Shown: piece after piece, positions 10,295-24,196 of the stretch
Layout: each line of letters begins with the position of its first letter
Numbering within the stretch: the stretch's first letter is position 1
Source of the DNA: Fusarium oxysporum f. sp. lycopersici 4287
Lineage: Eukaryota > Ascomycota > Sordariomycetes > Hypocreales > Nectriaceae
Assembly: GCF_000149955.1 (NCBI RefSeq)
Contig: NC_030989.1
Span: 3,602,505-3,666,504, forward strand
Direction: 5' to 3'
DNA length: 64,000 nt
Notes under the pieces: generated by a model
What the model was told of the DNA's origin: nothing
What the model saw: only the letters and a program-made list of their open reading frames with translations
The model's database searches: none
Program-made: the position numbers and the translations under genes

Positions 10295-13200
10295 ATGGGC
10301 AAACGAGACTTCAACAGCGGAGATGGCGCTGCTGCTTTTCGCAAGCGCCAGAAAGTCGTACACGAGGCGCCAACAAGCGAAGATGTTACCTCGAGCGATC
10401 AATTGCGCAATCTCCTGTCCTTCGACCAGGATTTGCGCAACGCCAGGCATGGTAAGTGACGATGTTGTTGAAGGCACCAACGAACTTGATCTGATACATA
10501 CTCCTCTAGGCCTTCAATCTTTCAAGAATCTCCTCGATCGAATAGTTCACGAAGAGGGTGACCGAAGAGCAAACCTCGACATTCTAAATCAATACCTTGA
10601 AGCCGTCAAGCCCAGAGATACATCCGAAGATGCAGTCTTTCTCAACGATATCATGGAAATGTGGTCCTTCGCCGTGCAGGTTAACAACGACGGTGTCATG
10701 TCATCTGTTGCCGTGGTCCTGGCTTTACTACTCCAGATCCTCTCAGGCTCACTACAACTTGTCAAGCATGGCCTCGGTATCTGCCAGACCCTTCTGCAAG
10801 AGCAGCAACTGAAATCATTGGCAAAGAATCTGTCAGCAGAAAAGAGCAAAGGTTTTATCATCTCGCCTACTCTCCGTCTCCTTCGAGAAGCTACATGCCT
10901 AGACGGAGGCTCCTATGCGAAGCGAATCTTCCGCGCTCGAAATTTCACATTGACATCGCTTGGACGAAATCTTGAAATTGGGCATATCGGAGATACGCAG
11001 GAAGACGTGCGCAAAGCTTCCGTCAGGACAAATGCTGTCCGTTTTTTTCTGAGCCTTCTCAAGTTCTTGGGTTCAGATGGACGTAAAGAACTTGTATCCC
11101 AGAAGGAACTTTTGTCCCATGTGACTTATATGATCAAAAGCGACCCTGCCTACCTCGTTGTGGATATTCTCGACTCTTTAAAGCTCTATCTTCTCAAGGA
11201 TGACAAGATCCCCAGGGAAGTCAAATTCCGATGCTTCAACACCAAGTCGTTGGTACGCTTCTTGGCTTTATACACATACACTAGCGATGGCGAAGATGTC
11301 AATGAGAAGTCAACGGTGAGCTACAAGGCCCATCAACTCCTCATCTACATCTGCACGACGCCTACTGCTGGTATTCTATATCCTTCCACTGGTCTATACC
11401 CCAAAGAGTCTGAAGACGACCCAACGCCAAGTGGGCGTGCGAAGGCTGGTACACAGGGTGCTCTCTTCGCCGACAAATACAAACAAGACATTCCTGTGTA
11501 TAACTTTGTCCTTGCCGAATTCGCTCAAAAGTTGCGGCCTTGGTCCAGTTTGAAACATAGCGAGCTTCTGGTAGCAATCTTCACCGCTGCCCCTGAACTT
11601 ACTGCAAAATATTTCCTAAGCAACCGATCTTTCACGTTCGAACCAAAGTTATCCATGACATGGATTGGATATGCCGCGTTCCTCTTTAACACTATGCAAC
11701 TTCCTCTCCCTCCTCGCTTCGGAGACCGATCGCGATCTGCCAAGGCACCTCCTCCCACGTCCATCCTTCTCGACAACATTATTCCTCTCCCCATCAATCA
11801 AAAAGTCCTGATCCGATGTCTTTCCTCCAAATCCAACCTCACATCTTTCTTTGCTACCCGCATTCTGATCGTGGCAGTCGAGAAGTTAGCTGAAGCTCTC
11901 AAGATGCATGAAGAGGTTTCAAAGGGCAATGATCCTGTCTGGGCAGAAGCTAGCCGTCGTTTAATCGATGCGTTTTGCCAACGTATTCCTGACATGAAAG
12001 AAATCGTTCGGTCTTATAAGGGAATACCAGCTGAGAACATTCTCCATAAGGCCATGGCCAGTCGTTTGCTACGCCTTTACTATGAAGCCATTCCGCAAGT
12101 TGCCCTTGCTGCCAACTTTGATGTTTCGCCTTTTTTCACAGAAGTTCTCAAGTCGCTTAACAAGGAAAGCGAGCAGCATGAGGACGAGTCACTGAGAGTC
12201 ATGGAGCTCGAAAACTTGGTATCAATTGCCAGTTATTCCCCCGGTATGCGTTGGTTCTCAAGGATAGACAATCTCATCGATGGAGCAGGATCGTCGCCAT
12301 ACACTGCCCTCCTGCGGCTGCTTTGTGATAAGAAGCGAGATCTTCCTTTCCAGCAGCTGAAGAAGGTTCTAGGCGAGGTCGCAGTTGAGAACCAGATGGT
12401 GACGAAGGCGTCCCTGATGAGCCCCTTATTTGAGGCTCTCCAGACAACACTGGCCGATGCCAAGGCAAAGCCAATGGAGAAGGTTTGGTCATATGTTGAC
12501 AACTGCATCAATCGATGTGCCTCCTCGCCAATCAAGTATCTCGATTTGTTAGAAACATATGCCCAGGAAGATGGTGTATCATCTGGTAGTGAGACTGCTT
12601 TGGTTAACGTGACCCTGGTAGAGCAGTTGTCATTCGCAATGGGCTCTGCTAACAGCGATGAGCAAGCTGCGCTTGGCCAGTTCCTGTGTTGCTACTTCTC
12701 TACTTCATACAAGTTCAAGCCAGGAAAACAACTCACCAAAGCTCTATACAAACGCATCTTGGAACAGTTTTCATCAAGCAAGGTCAAGATGAAGAAGCTC
12801 AAGGAGGAAAAGTCTGATGATGCAGATGCTGATGAAGATATGGCTGATGCCGACACAGTTGATGTGAATGGTTCAAAAGATGGCTCGACCATTGATTCTT
12901 CAAAGCTCGAGGCCATGCTGCATGTACCACTGCCCGAAGACGAGGATACCACAGCTTTGACAAAATGGGCTGGCAAAAACGCAGAAGACCTCGTTGAAGA
13001 TGGCTGGGCAGCAGCTTTGATTCGCCTCCTCTCCTCTCCCCATACCAACATCCGCAAGGAATCCCTCACCAGCATTCTCAAGATGGCTGCCAAGCTCAAG
13101 GAATCTTCCTACGAAGAAAAGGAACAAGTTTGGCTCCTCTTGTGCGAACTTGCCGAGTCATCGCGGGATCAAGTTGACAAGGGCCCAGTCCCCTCTGCCT

Positions 13201-13745
13201 TCACTGCCTTCGCCATCCAAGCTCTGGATGTCCTGAAGAATCCGCTGCACCCGCTCTACCCCAAAATCAACAGCTTTCTCACACGCAGCCCCGTCTGGTC
13301 TGCTGACAAGCTTCCCCTCGCCCACGACATTCTTCACGGTGAACCCTCAGAAGATGATAAGTATTACACCGAAATCACATGGCTTCTCACCTACCTCCTT
13401 GACAGCTTGCGCACACCCTCCGATCTTAGCATCTTTCATCGCAAGCGCTGGTTCGAGAAGATACTCGCTCTCGGTGCCAACCCTTACTTACGTATCAATT
13501 TACGCACTCGTTTGCTACGTCTATTGTATCGCGCGACTTGCATCGAAGGCGGTAGCACCACGCTGACGACTCGCTTCGGCATTCTTTGCTGGCTGGACTC
13601 GCAACGGGCTGCTGTTGAGGGAGGTGAAGAGGCGGATGTAATGGTTGCACTCATGAGAAGGGTATGGGAGACATGTGATCAAGAAAAGGTCAAGGTCTGG
13701 AGTAAGGGAGGCGTCGAAAAGTTACTTGCCATGCATGATTTGTGA
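10295..13745 (+). CDS. URB1: Ribosome biogenesis protein Urb1/Npa1
   Basis: Predicted nucleolar factor of early 60S pre-ribosome assembly (Npa1/Urb1 family). Exon 1 is 10295-10451, the intron 10452-10509 (GTAAGT...CTCTAG, phase 1) and exon 2 10510-13745, giving 1130 residues. The first ATG that joins in frame starts MGKRDFNSGDG, with a short basic stretch (AFRKRQK) that may be a nuclear signal. An alternative start with no intron would add an unrelated N-terminus. The Npa1-type helical repeat region occupies roughly residues 55-400 and the conserved C-terminal region the last 250 residues. An acidic linker at about 815-845 (DDADADEDMADAD) separates them. Length is shorter than yeast Urb1 but usual for filamentous fungi as I recall. 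It converges on the class V chitin synthase gene. Confidence 0.9.
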
Positions 13746-14274
13746 AGATGAGTGGATTGGATATATAGGCTAGACACATTTATACATACGACTGTTAATA
13801 CCCAGCATTTTAAGACCACGAAGACTTCCGTTTATCAAGGAAACGAAAATCTCCTGTTAGGCACTCAAATGCTCGCGATATGTCCAGTTGACTTCAAACA
13901 TCACTTGAGAAATTCATGGAGTCAATTTTATCACTGAAACATCAGATTTGTTCAAATTTGTTCGTACATATATGTACAGATCCCACCCATCTACCAAACA
14001 AAAACCAGGACGGACACCATAAAGATTGACAAAATATATATGCCCGTCGACACAAAAGATACTCTCCCTCGCTAACTACCCCACGCATTAATATGGATAA
14101 GAGCAGCCTTTTCGTTCTGCCGTTAACAAAAATGTTGAGTTTTTAATTTCCCATCCAAAATTCGCCGTTGTAAAATATGAACGCATCTCCAAAATAGATA
14201 TAAACAAGATTATCGCAAGGCTGCATGGGCATTATAACGACCGTCTCAATAGATACATGCTGAGTCTAAACAGT
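13746..14274. other. Convergent 3' intergenic region
   Basis: The 3' ends of URB1 and the class V chitin synthase face each other here. It is AT-rich with several ATATAT/TATATG tracts consistent with 3' processing on both strands. No gene is seen. Confidence 0.5.
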
Positions 14275-17200
14275 CTACAATTGGCCAGAAAGCAGGGCTT
14301 CAGTTGCTGAGAAATTGTTAGCTTGAGATCGAATAAATGAGTTAGAGAGTAAAGACTTACCAGAGTTGATGTAGGCCCTCTTCGCGTCTAGGGGAACATT
14401 GAATCGCCTCTCCAGCTCTTGCTTGATGCCCTTCTTGGTGACAGTCATCAAGTCAGCTGTCTTGAGGATGTCACGAATCTCAGCGAGGAGGGCGTCATCA
14501 CTAGGCATGCCAACCAGGTCCTCGGGAGAGAAGAACTGTGAGCCACCAAACTGGCTCGCACGGTTGCCAGGCATCTCAGAATGGGCCAGAGACATGCGAG
14601 ACATGTTCTGGTGGCCGAAGCCAGCTGTTGAGCCGGGGCGGCTGGGCTGGTAACCACCACCGTACTCAGAGAAGGGTCCTTGAGCCTTGGTGGCATAACT
14701 GTAACCAGAGATCTCTGATCGCACATCGTCACGGGCTGTCTGGGTCTGTGTCTCCCAGAGCTCGGCTTGGTACTCCTCCCACTTCTTGCGAGGGATCGAG
14801 TTGGGATCAAACTTGCCCTCATCTGAAACAACGATCTTCTTACCGGCTTCACCAGCAATAACACGAGTGTTACCCCAGTTGAAGTCATCCATGTGCCAGA
14901 AGGAGTACAGGGGCAGACCGAAAGAGAAGACAGGAATGGCAGCGATGTACATGATCATCCAACCAACCATCTCCCACTTGCGTCGGAGGATGAAGATGAC
15001 AGCCTGCAGACCGTAGATGGCACCGAGCAACAGGAAAGCTGTAATGGGCACAACTGAAGGGTTGGTAGCGACCTGGTAAATCAGGTAGACAATATACATG
15101 ACAATGACAGGCTGGACGATAGTGCTCAGAAGATCGATGAAGACGACAAAACGCATACTGAAACAGCAGAAACCGCAAAGCTGGGCCAAGGGAATAAGCT
15201 CAGCCAAATTGTGCACAGTAGAGTTGATCCAGCGACGTCGCTGAGACAGGAAGACAGACCAAGAGTCAGGGGCAATAGTCCAGGCCTGTGCGCTGAAGAG
15301 GTACTTCGTCTTGTACTTGGAGTGGTACTTGAGGAGCAAGGTTGTGAGATATCGATCCTCACCAAGATGGAGCAGGTTCTTCATGTGCAGAGTATCAACA
15401 CGAATCGTGGAGTAGTCTTCAACGATCTCCTTGCTGACGAACAAAGGCTTACCAGTCTCCGCAGCGCGAATTCGGTACATAGAGAAACAACCAGGCAAAC
15501 AAGTGACTGAGCCGAACAAACTCTCGAAGGCCTTGGACAAGTTGTGTGAAATCCAGTACTCGTAGACCTGAATCATAGTGATGAAAGAGCCCTTGGCGTT
15601 GGTGAGAGCGGTTTCACCACAGCAAGCAATCAGGCGAGTATCATCGATGAAGGCTGAAATCATTCGAGTAGCTGAGTCCGCAGCGACGACAGTATCGGCA
15701 TCAATTTGGAAGAGATATTCGTAGAAGGTTGGGTTGACACCAATAATGTTGCGGATCTGGTGATACATCTCAAGCTCCATGGGACTCATGGCAAGGTTGT
15801 AGTGGACGCGGTTGAGGAAACGCATGAGAACCATCTGGGAGTCTCGCTTACCACGGTTACCGGGGCGAGAGACCTCAGAAGGCTTGCCAACCTTGACAAT
15901 GACCATGAAGGGAACGATGTGGCCTTGGACTTCGTAAAGACCCGAGTAGATCTTACCCATGTTGTGCTGCTTCATACCCTCACCGAGAGACTCAAAGCTG
16001 AGAGGCTCGGGATCGACAGTCTCTGAGACACCAAGAATATCCAGCACGATGCGAGGCGTAGGCCTGTCGTTACCCTGACCGATAATCATACCGTCACAGA
16101 CAACGACGAGAAGCTTACGCTTATCATCATACTTCATGCGAGAAAGCGAGTCGATAGCACGACGCAACGAGTCTTCATCTTCGGTATAAGCGGGAATCAT
16201 ACACATGACGAACTTGTCGAGGTTCTCAGGCACGTTCTTGCCACCGAATTGGAGCGCAGCAAGGAACTTGAAGACCAGGATAGATGCGAGCATGACTGAA
16301 ATAGCCAAGATGAAGTATGTAGCGAACTGACAGCGGGTGGAGTTTCGAGTATCTGAGTCACCAATGTAGAAGAGGTTGTTCAGGCAGGTCTCCATGCGTT
16401 GTTTTTTGACAGGGCTAAGCTTGATGTTATCCCAGTACTTGGAAACGTCTTGGCCCTTTGCACTTCGGAATAGCTGGACAACGCTGTCCTCCATGAAGTC
16501 TGTGGCACCTGGGATGTTGGGAGTAGGCTTGCCAGCCTTGGCCTTCAAACGGAGACCACCCTGGAGGTACTTGGTCATGTCGTAAACCTTTCCGTGGATA
16601 GTGACAACGTTCCAAGAGCTATCTCGGGCCAGCTTCTTGACATACTTAGGGCTGTAACCCATTCGTCCCTTGAGGTAGACATGCTTGAAGGTGTACATCT
16701 GCTCGAAGTACCAATCAGGTCGGCTGTCATTGGTGAAATAACGGAAATCGTGGTAGACAGAGTTGACATCAATATCTCTGGAGGCAAGAAGCTGGGGCTG
16801 ACCAGTGATGTTGGTGTTTCGGTTGTCGAGAGTAACCTCAGGAGGGATCTGACCATCTTTGCCCTGGCACAGAGCAGACACTTGGATGGGGAAAAGAGCG
16901 CTGATATCCTTGCCGGCATAGTTCAAGAGAGTATCCTCGCTGACGAGGTTGCTGCCAGGATAATGGTTGGGAATGAAGGCATTGAGGTCAATAACGAAAC
17001 CGCGGATAGCAACGTAGGCGCCCTTGCTGCCCTTGTCACCGTCGTAGGAAGAGAGTTCGTTGGAGCTGTAGACATACTGCTTGGGGCAAATGAGCATAGG
17101 GAATCCGACCATGAAGAAGGCGGCGACAGCACACATCAACCAAATGAGCATGTTGATCGCCACCTTTTCTCTCCAGGCCATACGGACATCCTTTCGAGGC

Positions 17201-19979
17201 ATACGTCCGATCAGTCTGATGGCAAAATCGGGGATGAACCAAGTGAGGAAGAAGACGAGAGCCACCCAACGCTTGCGGCTAGGCTTATCTCTATACTCCT
17301 CAACCTCCTCGAGAGACTTCTCATTGCCTCGCTCAGCCATCTGCTCGCGTGTGTCGAGGTTCTTGAACATGTCACCGCCACCAAAGGCAGAAACACCAGC
17401 CTCGGATCGAGTGTCATCAGTGAAGTAACCACCCTTGGCCTTCTCACCGTACATGAGAGGGGTGTTGCCACCAGAAACCAAATGTTCCTTGGAGGCACCG
17501 AAAGCCATAGACTCAGCAGGTGTGAGACCATCACCAGCATCTGATGAAGGCAAGCCGCCGTAGCGACCAGAAACTGACACTGCCTCGCCAAGCTGGGCAA
17601 TCTCCATCCAGCAGCGTTCGCTAAGGAAGACACCAGTGGCACCGACTCTGACTTCATTCTGGGGCCACTGCTTCTCTTCAATGACCATCTCAGCACGCTC
17701 TCGTTCACTGCCGACCAAGATTGTCTCCGCGTCTGTCATACCCAGAAACTCGCCGAAAGGCAAGAACAAACTGAAATCAGCAGATCGAAGACGCTGGCTG
17801 ATTTCTGCAATACCGAAAGTTTGGACCTGCATACGAACGCACTTGCTGTCGAACTGGTTCGCAATTCGTCGATCGTTGGGCTTCAAGCAAAAGACGAAGT
17901 ATGAGTTGGTGCCAGGGTCAGTGACAGCCTTCTGGACATTGTCCAGGGAGGCAAGGAACTGGCCTGAAGCACCTTGCTCGAGAGTCATCTTGGCGTTCTT
18001 CTTAGACTCTCCAGCCTGGCTCTGCTGATCTAACTCCTCCATGGCCTCTTGCTGCTGGCGCTTGTAAGCTGTGCTAGGACGACCAGTTCGATGCGTCTTT
18101 CGAGACATGACACTAGGCGCTCGCATAGGCTTTGAGCTGACGGTAGCCTGCATAACGGTAGTGCGTTCATTGGGGTGAGTGACAGTCTGGAGAGCATCTT
18201 GACCGAAAAGGCGGGCAACAAACTCGCTCTTAGTGCCGTTAATCATGTTGAGGAGATCGCCAGAGATGATCTCGCCGTTCTCTTCGATGAGACCCTTGAC
18301 GGGGTAATCAACCTCACCAGCAAAGTGCTTGACGGTGAAGACAGCAGATGTGTTCTCAGTCATGAAGTTGCTTCCAGGAAGCTTAGCTTGGGCAGAGCCG
18401 ACCTCGATAGCAGCGTTTTTGCCATCGAAACGTCTTCGAAGAGCCTCAAGGAATTGCATATCTGTTCGGTTTCGTCGAGTTTGGTCATCGAGAATGCTAA
18501 GAAGACCGTTGCCGGGCTTCAAGATGCCTCGAACAGCGTCCGAGTTATCGAAATAGCTGGTCGCAGCAACGCTGACTTCCTCAGACTCCAGCATATCAGC
18601 CTTGCGGTCGAAGAAGTTCTGGAGAGTAAGGTTGTAAATGCACTCGGTAGCAGCATTGTTGAGAAGTTGATCGAGCGCAGAGCCAGTGGGAGTTTGCTGG
18701 CAGAAACCGGGGAAATCGACGATCGAGACAGTGTTGGCAATGGACTCCTCGGGAGCACAAAGTCGCTGGTTAATGGTCTCAAGAATCCAAGCCACAAGAA
18801 GAGAGTAAAGTGTTCGGGCAAGCTCTCCGGCGTGAGCACGAGCACCGTTAGGGTCGAGCATAACAGTAACACGTTCTCGGTGGATCATCTTGGTCTTGTA
18901 GCCCAAAGTGGTCTGGAGGTCAGCGGCGCTGACACCAAGGAAAGCAGCGATGATGCTGAGAACATCCTTGTTCTTGACAGCAGTAATGGTTGTACCACCC
19001 TCGTGAGAGAAACCACCACTATCATCGCCAGTGACGCTGGTCTGGCTAGTTGTCTCAAACTCTAGTTGACCAATGTGAAGAATACTGGCGAGGATTTGGC
19101 ATATCTCGGCAATTTCGGCGCGAGGAAACTCGAGCTTTCGCAGAGCATTCTTGAAAACTTGGAAACCCTCTGCATCGTTGATTCCAACCTTGAGCTGAGT
19201 AGGATGGCCAAGATACTTCCATCGCTTTTGAGTGGTTCCAGTGGCAGAACCACCGTCCAAGCCGAGATGAGATTTTTCAGCCTCGCTTGTTCCGGCAAGA
19301 AGATAGTAAAGAACGTGGAAGTTACGCTCTCCTGTGGGAACATCGGCGATACGGCTACGCTCCAGACGATGATCCAAGAGCTTACCACCAATCAGAACAG
19401 GGTTTGTTGTGGCTGAAGTATCGTACTGCAACTCGTAGAAGAGACCGGACTTGGAAGCAGTGGGTGTTGTGGCAGTCTTGGTAGTTGTGAGACTATCAAA
19501 GACATATGCGGCGAGAGAGAGCTTTGTGGACAGAGGCGTCGATGATTTGTTGAGAAGAGCAGTCAGGAGGTGGGCTCGAATAGTAGACTTTCCAGCGCCA
19601 GATTCACCCCTGAATAAGGATATTAGTAAACTTTGGTTTCAACTCTCCGGCTTTTAGCATCATAGACTTACAAAAACACAACGGCTTGGTTCTCGGATCT
19701 GTGTCCTAATCGCAGAAAAGCTCTGTCAGCGATTTCCTCGGCGCCAGCCATGGCGCTCCCCTCCTTGCCGCCATCGGGACCCTTTGAGGAGTTGGTATAG
19801 GTGTTGAGAGAGATGAGAGCGTGAGAAGACAGTCGAGCGGTAGGATGCGAGACATGGAAGCGACTGGCGAGATGAGCAGTGAGATGCGTATCGGATTGAA
19901 GATGTGCTGGCAACGATGGCAAAGAGGGTTGAGTGTGAGGGCCTCCTGCGCCGCCGAGCTGTGGGAGGCTCATAGCCAT
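14275..19979 (-). CDS. chs5: Class V chitin synthase with myosin motor-like domain
   Basis: Membrane enzyme that polymerises N-acetylglucosamine from UDP-GlcNAc into chitin at sites of polar growth. Exons are 19672-19979, 14361-19609 and 14275-14306; introns 19610-19671 and 14307-14360; 1862 residues. Domains in order: myosin-like head (about 1-780) with P-loop GESGAGKS at about 104-111; membrane segments near 885-945; a cytochrome b5-like segment (about 1095-1150); a further membrane segment near 1196-1225; the glycosyltransferase 2 domain with DADT and the QRRRW motif at about 1558-1562; C-terminal membrane helices (about 1570-1680); and a DEK_C domain at the end. Length and order match the Fusarium class V enzymes. 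The last intron is a multiple of three without stops, so its retention would keep the frame and add 18 residues. Divergently arranged with the class VII gene. Confidence 0.96.
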
Positions 19980-22900
19980 GATGGACAAGCAGCCAGCGAG
20001 TGGCTCTCGAAGGTTATAACGACTCGGTAGATTTGGGTTTCAGCAGAAAGGCTGTTGTTGAGAATTGGGTTATTAAGGAGTTGATGTCGTCGTCGATGAT
20101 TTCGATCGTATTATCGTTTAGGTTGGTTGTTCAACAGTCAAACAGGCACTCAGAGCGAGGGTTTAGAATGCTAGTAGACAAAACGAGCGTCGAATAAAAA
20201 CAATAATAAAGATTAAAAAAGGGAAGAAGAGCCAGGCTCCGGAAACAGAAGCCTTCACCAGAACGATTGGACTTGGACTGGTAGTGGTAACTCTACTTGC
20301 CAAGGTAAAGGAAAGGTATTAACACCAACAAAAACAACCTGGGCTCGGCTGGGAAAAGGGATTGTTTTCTTGGGACTGGACTGAAATGGATTGGACTGGA
20401 CTGGACTGGACTGGACTGGCCACATGCAAGTCTCCTCTCTTCGTACACGACAGGGAGAGTGCTCTACTCTCTACACGGTAAAAAGGTGGGATTGTCGGTA
20501 CGGCAGACCACCAACACCACTAATGCAGCTCCGGGCATAGCGCAAGCCCCCCTTTGGCCTTGAATAATTTCTATGTTTGGATTCTGTCCTACAGCCACGG
20601 CATAAAAATGGACGCCATACGAGGTTTTTCCCTGCCCATAGCCACACGGCACTCCCGGAAAGCTCCAACATCTTCCCCCTGGATCTATCTCTGTCTCTTT
20701 TGTTTTTTGCCTCTGTTTTCGCCTCGCCTCGTCTGGCTCTTGGCAGTATTTGGTGAGAGTGAGACTTTGAAGCGTCATTAGTAATAAATAATGCATGGTA
20801 GATGATGATAGCCCTGTGAGCGATGTGCTATGATGACCTCAACCATTAGATCAAAACATTCAGTCACAAAGCGAGATGTAAACATTGGTCTTCTTGAATC
20901 ATTTGAAGCAATTCGGCACTTCAGCTGAAGTCTGCGATGAGTGGCATTTCTTTGCATTAAAAACCACTCAGGAGTACATTCAAGTGCCAATTAAAGTTCG
21001 CGCATTTCCTCATATATGGGAATTAACGGTTTCTGAAACTGCACTTGCGGACAACTAATTGAATTTTGCAACCATGATGAGATCGAATGCCACAATTTTA
21101 ATAAAAGACCTGGTGGTGGCTCAGGGCTCTGTCCATCTCATCTAGCTTATTAATTACACACCACAAACGGTCAGCCATGACAATTATAACTGAGACCATG
21201 TCTTGTAATAAGAATTCCTCTCAGCTTCTTGTTGAAATCCGTCCCGTCTGTCAGCGGAGGACCCAAAGTCCAGTTGTTTTGTTGATGACTGCATCATCCA
21301 TCAGGAGATGGACAGATGGACTAATAACGGTAGCTCATCATGACTGGCGCGAACTCTCTCTATAGTAGACCCCTAAAAAAGAAAACCCTTGTCAACTCTG
21401 ACCCAGTAACCAACCAGTTGTTCCTCAAATGGCATCCCCTAATGCTAGACTAACCCGCACAGACAGGGACGACACAGCGGGTCATACAAAAGGCTTGTTT
21501 ACTTTTATGCTCCATTCTATGTCCCGTACTGTGTGAATGCCAATTCATGGCCTCTGTCTCTCTCTGGAGTCTGGTTTTGTGTTGCAAGGCTTGAGACATA
21601 TTTCTGCTTCAACTTCGGCTTCCCTGATATTGAGAGCTAGATGACCAATTGACTGGTGCTCGGGTCATTGAAGATGTTGGCGGCCCCAGTTCCGTCTCAT
21701 CATGATGGCGACTTTTATAGGGGATTTCCAAGACAATTTGAAGGGATCGAGACATGAGCAAAAGTCTGGGCAAGACAGCATGTGGCCAATATCTTTTAAA
21801 ATCGTCATTTCAGGACCCTCTACCCTACGCCATCGACAAGCAAGTAAAGAATGCAATTCCAGTGATGATGAACGCCATTAACAATCTCTCTTGTGGTATT
21901 CTCAGGGGTGTTCAAACTCCACCAGCAACATTTCAGGCTCACCTTGCCTTGTGTCAACTGAATCAGGGAGTGTTGTCGCTCTACTGGGGTCAAGACGGCT
22001 CCAGTGATCGATCCTACCACTCGGCCTTCTGGAATGTGCGAACGACGATACTAGCCCGCAACAATTCCCTGTAATTGTTATTTTAGGAGCGGGAGTCGAT
22101 TGATGAGCGTCATGTGGAGGAGGCACAATCATCATCAAGGAGGGCAGCCTGTCTTTGTTCGTCATGACTATAAGATCACGAGGCTTAAACTATTATTTGT
22201 TGTTCTCGTTTACGCGACATCCATGCCAGAGTTCGTTCAATTTTGCGAAGCGTGAGTGGATGGGAGGCGTGCGCTGTCAGCACATCTGAGACATCCTTAC
22301 TGGCTGATCTGCGAGATGACATGAGGCGGAGGAAAAGCAAATGGCTTCAGACTCCAGTGCTGACTTCGGCCTAGACCTTAGTCTGTCCCAGCTGCGGATC
22401 ACTTTTGCTGTCAGCGAGCATTACCGTTAGAACTAACGAGAACCACTGCGAAACTCCCGTCGAAGCCTACGTTACTGCTGACTACCTTGGCTACTTTATG
22501 GATTACGGCGTTTACCATACGCGCCATGAGCGCCCGGTTGGTCACGGGTGTGGCAGATGTTAGCAAACGTTACAAATTTTTGTCTTGTGGTAACCGCGGA
22601 TCGAGCTGGAGAGAAGAGCCTGGAAAGCAACGGTTACATGTAGATCTGCGATAGTCATAGTCTCCTGAAATTAGGACCACAACCAGATAAGATCTTCGGA
22701 TAATACGATCTTTCGATCCGGTTGACGTCTGTCTTGATCAGACCATGCTGAGCCTGTGAGAGTGCAACCACAGGCGAGGAGAAATTATGGGTTGTGTAAC
22801 GCCCGCGTAGGGATGTTATTCAGACCGTCATGGATGTAAAAGCATATCATGACACTTTCAAGAGACACTGCTGATGTTGAGCTTCACATGCACAAACGAA

Positions 22901-24196
22901 GGATCACAACACGACATAGCCTCTGTGCCTCTTATAGATCACCAAGACACACTTAACAAGATGCATCCATCCATCCTCCATCATACGAAGTCTTGCATGT
23001 TGTGCATCGCGAGACTCAGGACGGACGCGTAGTCAATGCAGGTGAATGAATATGCACTTTGTCCTAATCCTCGTATTTGAGCCGGCCCACACACCTAAAC
23101 TCCAATCCAGGCCCAATCCTTACTAAACACAAGGTTTCCTGCCCTGCCCTCGGGTCGGGCCCCTTACCCCGACAGGCGATGGTACGTCCGGCTGTTCCAA
23201 GTTTAGATATGGCATGGACAGATCCATTTGCCAGTGACAGATTGTACAGTATTGGACAGTGTCGCGTGTTGGAAGAATATGACAGAAGCAGTTTGACTGT
23301 TGGATGTTGTTTGTCGAGGGGCCTCCAGTGGCCAGTATCTCATTTTTGGCGTCCATTTCACCAGCAGCTGAAAAGACTATTTGCCTCTCATCCAGTGAAA
23401 TCACCCCTTTAAAGTGCGTAACGCGCCTGATGCGCCACGTCCTGAATGCTACCAATATCGAGATGGGACGTTGGACTTGAACATGTGCATCTAAAAGCCC
23501 CTATAGTCCTCCGTACACAGTGCATCACATCAGCCGTATCCATTTTCGGAGTCGCCCTTTTTTTGCTGGGGCACGCTACTGCGGCACTAGAGTTCAGTAC
23601 CTACGGTCCGTCCTCTACTCGCTACTCGGCTTGCTACCTCTACCTCGCCAGCCCAGCCCAGCACAAGACCCAGTCGTTTCTTCAACTCTTGGAGAGCCTT
23701 CTTTCGAGAGCGTTTGTGTCTTGTCATTTCCCTTTGCTTTCGATTTCGCTACGGCTTCAACTGACCGGCCTCACTCGCTTTGGCTGTGTCTCTTTTACAT
23801 CAATCAATCGCTACATTAATAATTTTTAACCTTGACCCAACCTCCTTGCATTAGTACTCACAGCCGCCCAGGCCGTGATACTTCATTCGATCAGCCGAAA
23901 AGGAGGGCGGCGTTGCCCAGCGACCGAAACCTTCATCTCATCATTCGACAAACTCACTCCAAGCCTTTAAGCCGCATTCAATTGCTTGCAGCCGACCGCT
24001 GGTCTATTCATTCGCTCATACTTCTAATTGTTACCCGTCTGTCGTTCTTCAGTCGTTCCTCGGACGTAATACCCTTCCACAGTCAGTTCAGTTGCACTTA
24101 GACTCGGCCGTTGAACCCAGTCCCATATACAACATCCACATCGCAACGTGCAATAATCTGTGATCGTCCCCGTCGAGGGCATCACTGTCATTGATC
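19980..24196. promoter_or_regulatory. Shared upstream region of the divergent chitin synthase pair
   Basis: 4.2 kb lie between the two start codons and hold no credible coding frame. The ends probably contain long leaders: a pyrimidine/purine-biased stretch follows each start, including CT-rich sequence at about 23560-24100 before the class VII ATG. A short tandem GGACT repeat lies at 20393-20419. No transcription factor site can be assigned with confidence. The arrangement suggests that the two genes may share control, which is inference. Confidence 0.55.
20393..20419. repeat. Short tandem repeat of GGACT
   Basis: About 5.4 perfect copies of GGACT, with further degenerate copies just before it (20374-20392). 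It lies about 410 bp upstream of the class V chitin synthase ATG, likely in leader or promoter. Confidence 0.85.

Noticed and set aside
16594..17544. 316-codon plus-strand frame antisense to the class V chitin synthase (also 18175-19065)
   Set aside because: Long antisense frames are expected opposite GC-biased coding sequence; these have no independent family match.
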